From Spongospora subterranea (Eukaryota > Endomyxa > Phytomyxea > Plasmodiophorida > Plasmodiophoridae): 11,944 bases of DNA. The stretch spans positions 1 through 11,944 of the forward strand of contig OUQQ01000613.1 in NCBI GenBank assembly GCA_900404475.1, in the 5' to 3' direction. Of this stretch, positions 7,743 through 11,944 are shown one piece after another (position 1 is the stretch's first letter; every line of letters begins with the position of its first letter). Under the pieces are notes generated by a model. That model did no database searches and was not told the origin of the DNA. It saw only the letters and a list, made by a program, of their open reading frames with translations. A program made the translations under genes and the position numbers.

Positions 7743-8390
7743 ATGGACCTCATCTCGCAGATCCAGAGCTTCGTCCGGACGCTGTCGTCGTCGCTGGCGC
7801 ACACCGTCGAATATTTCTTGCAGCCGCCACCATTACCGGCCGACTACGACCAGTTCGACGACACTCCTGTGCAGGATCGCGCCGCCAATCTCTTTAAATT
7901 ATTTGCTCAAAGTAATATTCCAAAAACAAACGCGCCTTTTTTCTTGTCTTTTTTTATCGGCCTTCGACGCCAAGCGATTTTATGGTATCAAACAACATTA
8001 GAAATCTGTACTTGTAATGACCTTGAACAATCGATGCTTCGATGTTCGATAAATGCGTTTCCGGTTGTTGCGCCGTATCGGTATTGAATTTGTTAAATTT
8101 GGCATGTAGCCGACACGCTGATGGCGTCGCTGCCGGCACGGTTCTCGTCCGAGCAGGAACAGTTGGAGATCATTGCGCAACTTAGCAAAAAGAACGACGA
8201 ATGCGGCGAAGAACTGGCCAGAGCTCAACAGGAGTTAGGTTGGTGATCTGGCTTTCGATCCACTTCTGCATTCGTTTCCTTGATTCTGTTGCATTTTCGT
8301 TTGCTTTTTGTAGAGTTGTGGCGTACACGATTGGCAGACACGCTGGAAGATGTCGCCAAACAGCAGTTCGCCACCTATTCCACTGCGTAA
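7743..8390 (+). CDS. MED21: Mediator complex subunit 21 (MED21/SRB7), three exons
   Basis: Exons 7743-7911, 8110-8238 and 8314-8390 join to 124 residues; introns are GT-AG (198 and 75 bp) and both are phase 1. The N-terminus MDLISQIQSFVRTLSSSL matches the MED21 start (MADRLTQLQDAVNSLADQF in human). AANLFKLFAQTDTLMASLP then parallels the human segment around residues 51-78 ([24 protein letters not shown]). The rest is a long helix (QEQLEIIAQLSKKNDECGEE, LWRTRLADTLEDVAKQQFA), as expected for the MED7-MED21 four-helix coiled-coil hinge of the Mediator middle module. Human MED21 has 144 residues; the shortfall is mainly at the C-terminus. Role: RNA polymerase II transcription in the nucleus. The second donor (G|GTTGGT) is weak, but the join restores the coiled coil (QQELELWRTR). 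Confidence 0.85.
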
Positions 8391-8529
8391 TGCACGCTCC
8401 TAATGCCATCGTTTCGGCCATCCGGATGTTCAGGTCGCGGAAATACGCGGGATCTCATGTTGAACGTCCTCCCTGTTGAACCCGAACCCATTATAAACTG
8501 CTATCTTTTCCGCTTAAAAATGTGTCATT

Positions 8530-8960
8530 GGTACGAGATGAAGTCCACCGTAGTTTGGGCCATCCGAATATGTATGGTATATTAGAAGGAATTTACTTCT
8601 ATTCTGGCAAGTTTTATCAACGCTTCTTCTGCTTCAAGCGTGTTCGGGAGTGATCTGGCCCGTTTCCAACTCTCGCTGAACATGTCCGGGAATGGGTCAT
8701 TGTAAGGTCAACACCTGGTATTCGTCATTTCTTGTCTTCATGAAATGCCTTTTCGACTTCTCTATAAAAGCTCATTAACAGTCTTCGGTGCTCACTGTTT
8801 TGAAGTGACTAAATGGAGTTGAAGAGCCCCAAATTCAGCACATTCAGGTCCGAAATGTTCGGGAACCAGCAGCGGATCCAGTTCGTGAAGTCAGTGGAGC
8901 GTGTTCATCGTGATCGCATCGCCGGCAACTCCAACAACTTGTCGTTGTACTTATCTTTAC
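8530..8960 (-). repeat. Diverged tandem repeat unit A
   Basis: Unit A and unit B share ATGAAGTCCAC, CCAT...TATG.ATGGT..ATTAG, the CCTTTTCGACTTC block (8748 and 9243), TCTTCGGT, and TCCGAA.TGTTCGGG. Similarity is patchy with indels, so the period is about 460-495 bp. Minus-strand translation keeps short protein-like pieces matching unit B (PEHFG, REVEKAFHE, SESWK), broken by stops and frameshifts. Confidence 0.65.
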
Positions 8961-8994
8961 AGTCGAAATGCCTAGCTTGCCTTCGTTTGACCGG

Positions 8995-9400
8995 TATCAA
9001 ATGAAGTCCACTCTCCACTCTGCAGCTGCTCGTGCCATAGGATTATGCATGGTTCATTAGGGAGCTTATTGGCTATCAGACCTCGTCAACTGACGCTTCG
9101 TCACTTCAAGAGTGACCGGAGAGTTTTAGTACGTTCCAGCTCTCGTTGCCCATGAGTGGGATCTGTTCATCGATCCCTCGACCCTTTCGCATTGTTTCTA
9201 AAAGTAAGGAATGTAGTTTCGTTCCCTTCAGCTCTTGGAAGGCCTTTTCGACTTCCTTTAAGAGCTTATCAAATTCTTCGGTCGGCAGCTGTGTTGAGGT
9301 GGCTCATATCCGAACTGTTCGGGGGGCTGGCAGCGGAACCGGACCGCGAAGAGCGAAGCCATCAGATAAATGCCTCGTCCGGCAGTGACAAATTCGGTTT
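8995..9400 (-). repeat. Diverged tandem repeat unit B
   Basis: Direct repeat of unit A, with the same order of conserved blocks. It is better preserved on the minus strand, where it keeps a 60-codon open stretch (9288-9106). Confidence 0.65.
9106..9288 (-). pseudogene. Possible exon or pseudo-exon of an unknown protein in repeat B
   Basis: After a possible acceptor (CCTCAACACAG), the minus strand is open for 60 codons to TGA at 9106-9108. The peptide looks genuine: TEEFDKLLKEVEKAFQELKG is an amphipathic helix, followed by a stretch with LLLETMRKGRG and MGNESWNVLKLS. No ATG lies in frame before it, and the upstream matching segment (PPEQFGYEPP) is in another frame. Together with the wrecked copy in unit A this suggests a decayed tandem gene family, or the last exon of a gene whose other exons I cannot find. 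Family not recognised. Confidence 0.35.
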
Positions 9401-9530
9401 CGAATTGTTTTGTGGAACAGTTTGTGACATTAAACCGTGGCCATCGGGATCTGATAGTTGGCAACACTGTTCTGCGTTAACATGTTCAATATTTCCATTT
9501 CGTGACAGTAACAAATTCGTGTTGGGCGTT

Positions 9531-9656
9531 CCCACAGGACGATTCATGCTTTCCTCGTTTCGCCGGCTTTTAGACAAAAACGACCAGATGCCAAGCTTGC
9601 CATCGAACATCGTCTTATAAATATCTGGGTCGAGCGACGGCCGCAAGGAACATGAA
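9531..9656 (+). repeat. Long inverted repeat, left arm
   Basis: Near-matches the reverse complement of 10091-10195. Shared blocks are CACAGGAC, CCTCGTTTCGCCGGCT, GCCATCGAACATCGTCTT, GGGTCGAGCGACGGCC and CAAGGAAC. The left arm carries about 25 extra bases in the middle (around 9565-9590). Confidence 0.8.
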
Positions 9657-9927
9657 ACTTTCGATTAGGCTCTTTCGCCGAACTCATGTAGAACAATTTC
9701 TGAGCGACATCGTACCTGTCCTGGAAAATAGTGGACAACAGCTGCACATCGCCAAGCAGATCTTGACGACTCTGTTCAACTCAGCCAATAGTGGTGTCAT
9801 CGAATTGAAATGCCGGCGACTTGCTCTAGCTTTAACTAGCCAATCTGGGATGCGAAAAGCCTGTTTCTTCGCCGTACAACTACTGGAGGAAGGACAATTA
9901 TTTAAGCGGTACGGCAAGCAGGACTGA
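9652..9927 (+). CDS. Hypothetical 91-residue ORF between the inverted repeat arms
   Basis: A true ATG at 9652 opens 91 codons to TGA 9925-9927. The peptide has balanced composition (VEQFLSDIVPVLENSGQQ, then IELKCRRLALAL) and could be an alpha/beta fragment. A 438-bp minus-strand frame overlaps it, so one strand is a shadow of the other or both are chance. No domain recognised, no clear splice partner, and it starts at the end of a repeat arm. Low confidence. Confidence 0.25.
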   Translation: MKLSIRLFRRTHVEQFLSDIVPVLENSGQQLHIAKQILTTLFNSANSGVIELKCRRLALALTSQSGMRKACFFAVQLLEEGQLFKRYGKQD

Positions 9928-10090
9928 TGGGATGTCTTTTCCGGCCAGAGACCGTGAAATGTTTGTTGACACATGTCATTAACGCTCCTTGCTGTTTCTG
10001 ATACCAGGTACGGCTGACCGTACCATGTTATCGGATGCCGGCGAAACGATACGTTGGTGCAAATCAGACCGATTTTTGACGAAAAATATT

Positions 10091-10195
10091 GTTCCTTGGG
10101 GCCGTCGCTCGACCCGGACATGATTATAGTTGAAAGACGATGTTCGATGGCACGGAGCCGGCGAAACGAGGAAGCAAGAATTGTCCTGTGAGAAC
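10091..10195 (-). repeat. Long inverted repeat, right arm
   Basis: Inverted partner of 9531-9656, about 435 bp away. Similarity continues more weakly outward (GTTCTCACAGG against GTTCCCACAGG, and a CTGACAGT/GTGACAGT block), so the duplicated unit was probably larger. Confidence 0.8.
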
Positions 10196-10374
10196 CCTCG
10201 ATGTTGTTCCTGTTCTGATATACTGTCAGAACAAGAATAACCCATGGCTGCGGAAGAAAGTGATATAATTTGGAGCGAGAAAAACTCCCCTACCGGTCGA
10301 TTCCGAAGAGGGTATAATCTACATTGGTAAAGATTAGAGAACCAAATCGTACACAGCGAGGCAAGAATTCCCAT

Positions 10375-10587
10375 CTAGAATAAAAAAGAAGTATTCGAAA
10401 GCATACGATCCACAGATGAAGTTTGCGGCAACACTTCTTCAATTCTCATAGATACATTAAAACATAGTTCAAAATTCCTTAAACTCGCCAGAATCTGTCG
10501 TACAGCATGAATAAACGAGCTTATGGCATCGCGATTCGAACCAAAAGTAAGCTGTTTCCTTTTGCTTTGCAACAGCATATCAGGCAT
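10375..10587 (-). CDS. Hypothetical 70-residue ORF
   Basis: ATG at 10587, TAG at 10375-10377. The peptide is plausible for a small soluble helical protein (AISSFIHAVRQILASLRNFE, MRIEEVLPQTSS) but matches no family I know. No splice partner found. Confidence 0.25.
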   Translation of the reverse strand: MPDMLLQSKRKQLTFGSNRDAISSFIHAVRQILASLRNFELCFNVSMRIEEVLPQTSSVDRMLSNTSFLF

Positions 10588-10742
10588 ACATTAAACCCGA
10601 TGGTAGGCCATATATTTAGTGGTCAAAAGGGTACAGGTCAAAACGCTCTTCAGTTCTGAATTCCTTGAACTCGACTGCGTCGAATATAAGGGACTCATGG
10701 CGGTGGTTATTGTTTCAGATAAAAAACTCACGATTCTGACAT

Positions 10743-10955
10743 TCAAATAAGATATAAACTTTGAAAGAACTGTTGGCGAAAAATGAACTGTAAAGCGCCA
10801 TCGATGAACAGCACTTTTTGATCGAAAAAAGTTTTGGCTATGGAACGTTGCATCATATGAGCTTTGAACGGAAAAACGGAACGCGTTCTGAGTTCAAAAT
10901 TTTGCATGAACGGCATCAGAGCCCTGTCAAATGAAGTGAAACGTCGACAAGTCAT
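10743..10955 (-). CDS. Hypothetical 70-residue ORF
   Basis: ATG at 10955, TGA at 10743-10745. The peptide is rich in F, Q and basic residues (FDRALMPFMQNFELRTRSV). No family recognised. It lies upstream of and on the same strand as the ORF at 10375-10587, but I found no in-frame splice joining them. May be chance. Confidence 0.2.
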   Translation of the reverse strand: MTCRRFTSFDRALMPFMQNFELRTRSVFPFKAHMMQRSIAKTFFDQKVLFIDGALQFIFRQQFFQSLYLI

Positions 10956-11068
10956 TCTGAAAATACAGAATAATCAATGGGCTGAATCTGGTTGACCCTT
11001 CGTCGGCATAAGCGCAAAGAAAGAGGGCATGCCGGTCTTTCGTTCGATTGCATTTCGAAATCGGTAGT

Positions 11069-11330
11069 TTACAGTTCTCGCTCCGACAGTCCGATAATGA
11101 TGTCACTTTCTGCTACAGTCACAAATGGCTTGAGGGCAAAAGAGAGTCTTACGATAATAGTTGATGAGGCTAACACCAGCCGATTCATCGAGCGGCAAGA
11201 TCGGACAGGTTGGCAACATTGAAAAGGTGACGCAGCAGTCGTAATCAACCAGGTACCCTGAGGCAGTGAAGACCTCTTCATTTTGAGGTCTCTCGTCTGA
11301 TTTGCTCCTTGAACTACTATTGGGACCCAT
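11069..11330 (-). CDS. Small unrecognised protein, two exons
   Basis: Minus-strand exon 1 is 11330-11153 and exon 2 is 11112-11069, with a 40-bp intron (11152-11113) bounded by C|GTAAGA and GACTGTAG|CA. The joined frame encodes 73 residues, starting MGPNSSSRSKSDERPQNEEV (hydrophilic, disordered-looking) and ending SLINYYPESDIIIGLSEREL. The middle holds CC and PTCPILPLDES. Without splicing the frame ends in an unremarkable cysteine-rich tail; splicing gives a more protein-like end. I do not recognise it. The strong donor and acceptor and the divergent placement next to another small gene support it. Further upstream exons are possible. Confidence 0.5.
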
Positions 11331-11528
11331 CTTGACGTTTAAGACAACACGAGCGCGACAATTTCAATTTCCCCGCGCAACATCCGAGTCCGACGCCGCA
11401 TCTGAATGATCTGATACGTTACAGCGTGTGACTGCGCAACACTTCTAGCAGTTGCGCATAATCTCACGAAACTTCCGCAATAATTATGGTGGACCTTTGG
11501 AATATTCAGACGATTTGTTTTCAATACT
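11331..11528. promoter_or_regulatory. Shared divergent promoter region
   Basis: 198 bp between the start codons of two small divergent genes. It contains CG-bearing stretches (CCGAGTCCGACGCCGC) and no clear TATA box. A shared promoter is inferred from the head-to-head layout only. Confidence 0.4.
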
Positions 11529-11855
11529 ATGGCAGGTGGGCATCAAGACCCTACATCAATGCGCACCAACCGCTTCATCGAAGAGGCCAACTTAGCTAGG
11601 GAAACACTTCAAGATCGCTTTCGGTAAGGGTTTTTACTGAAACCTTTCTGCGTTCCCCAGAATTACTTGCGATCAGTGTCACCCCGCGAACCGCTGCACT
11701 TGGTTTAATTTTTGGCGTCGCGGTTCCTCTTGGACTTCATTTTTTACTGAAATCTCAACAGGTACAAGTGCACTTTATTTGAACTGACTGACTAACTTTA
11801 TTTGCAGATAGCTCAAGATAATCAAACGAAGAAAACCAAAATAGACTATCTGTAA
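11529..11855 (+). CDS. Small single-span membrane protein, possibly NDUFB4-like complex I subunit, three exons
   Basis: Exons 11529-11623, 11677-11761 and 11808-11855 join to 75 residues through GT-AG introns of 53 and 46 bp. The first acceptor is read as GATCAG|TGTCAC; the nearer CCCCAG site would break the frame. The N-terminal part is charged and helical (RTNRFIEEANLARETLQDRF). A VTPRTAALG turn and one hydrophobic span (LGLIFGVAVPLGLHFLL, ~41-57) follow, then a basic tail (KKTKIDYL). The order (charged helix, P.T-type turn, one membrane span starting after a glycine, K-rich tail) recalls NDUFB4 of mitochondrial complex I, but the protein is much shorter than the ~129-residue human subunit. 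The gene is likely; the family call is tentative. Confidence 0.6.
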
Positions 11856-11871
11856 ACAGAAGTGACATAAA

Positions 11872-11944
11872 CAACATGACTTCCCTTTGACAGTCTTGAC
11901 TGCTATCTCAACATGACTTCCCTTTGACAGTCTTGACTGCTATC
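11872..11944 (+). repeat. 37-bp tandem repeat at the window edge
   Basis: Two identical copies of a 37-bp unit beginning CAACATGACTTCC: 11872-11908 complete, and 11909-11944 lacking only its last base because the window ends. Probably a minisatellite continuing to the right. Confidence 0.9.

Noticed and set aside
8759..9004. TATAAAA at 8762 followed by a 63-codon ORF from ATG 8813
   Set aside because: The same segment aligns with repeat unit B, where the corresponding plus-strand frame and TATA-like word are not preserved; likely chance within a decayed repeat.
9684..10121. 145-codon minus-strand frame
   Set aside because: Runs through an inverted-repeat arm and opposite another ORF; composition rich in S, R and C with no domain, and no supporting splice signals.
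10529..10545. GGTTCGAATC-like tRNA T-arm word on the minus strand
   Set aside because: No A box, no cloverleaf partner stems and no acceptor pairing could be found around it.

Overview
The window looks like compact animal nuclear DNA. The genes are single-copy metazoan orthologues split by very short GT-AG introns, mostly 40-60 bp with a few of 75-200 bp, and packed on both strands. There is no bacterial operon layout, Shine-Dalgarno pattern or phage or plasmid gene. Intron size, gene spacing and the gene set fit a nematode, and my best guess is a clade I worm (Trichuris/Trichinella-like). That placement is inference.

Layout. Positions 1-2100 hold the 3' end of an unrecognised plus-strand gene, an inverted decayed copy of that end, minus-strand coding-like fragments and an AT-rich spacer. 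At 2157-4082 lies an eight-exon DNAJC3/P58IPK gene (ER TPR plus J-domain co-chaperone), preceded by upstream ATGs. At 4514-5876 a six-exon gene encodes a type II membrane protein of the Anp1/Mnn9 (GT62-like) glycosyltransferase family, best known from fungal mannan synthesis. It meets an intronless Abl-interactor gene tail to tail (5960-7018, minus) that lacks the usual C-terminal SH3 domain. Upstream of ABI on the same strand is COX17 (7448-7690), and 52 bp from its ATG the MED21 gene (7743-8390) starts in the opposite direction.

From 8391 to about 11060 I find no confident gene. The stretch holds diverged tandem copies of an unknown minus-strand sequence, an inverted repeat with arms of about 105-125 bp, and a few weak ORFs. 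At the right end two small genes diverge: an unrecognised 73-residue protein with a 40-bp intron (11069-11330, minus) and a 75-residue single-membrane-span protein resembling NDUFB4 of complex I (11529-11855). The window ends in a 37-bp tandem repeat.

The genes are mostly housekeeping: ER proteostasis, Golgi glycosylation, the WAVE/actin pathway, copper delivery to cytochrome oxidase, the Mediator head/middle, and probably complex I. They do not form one pathway. The two divergent pairs suggest shared promoters. All exon boundaries were read by hand from splice signals, frame and recalled family patterns. No database search was possible.
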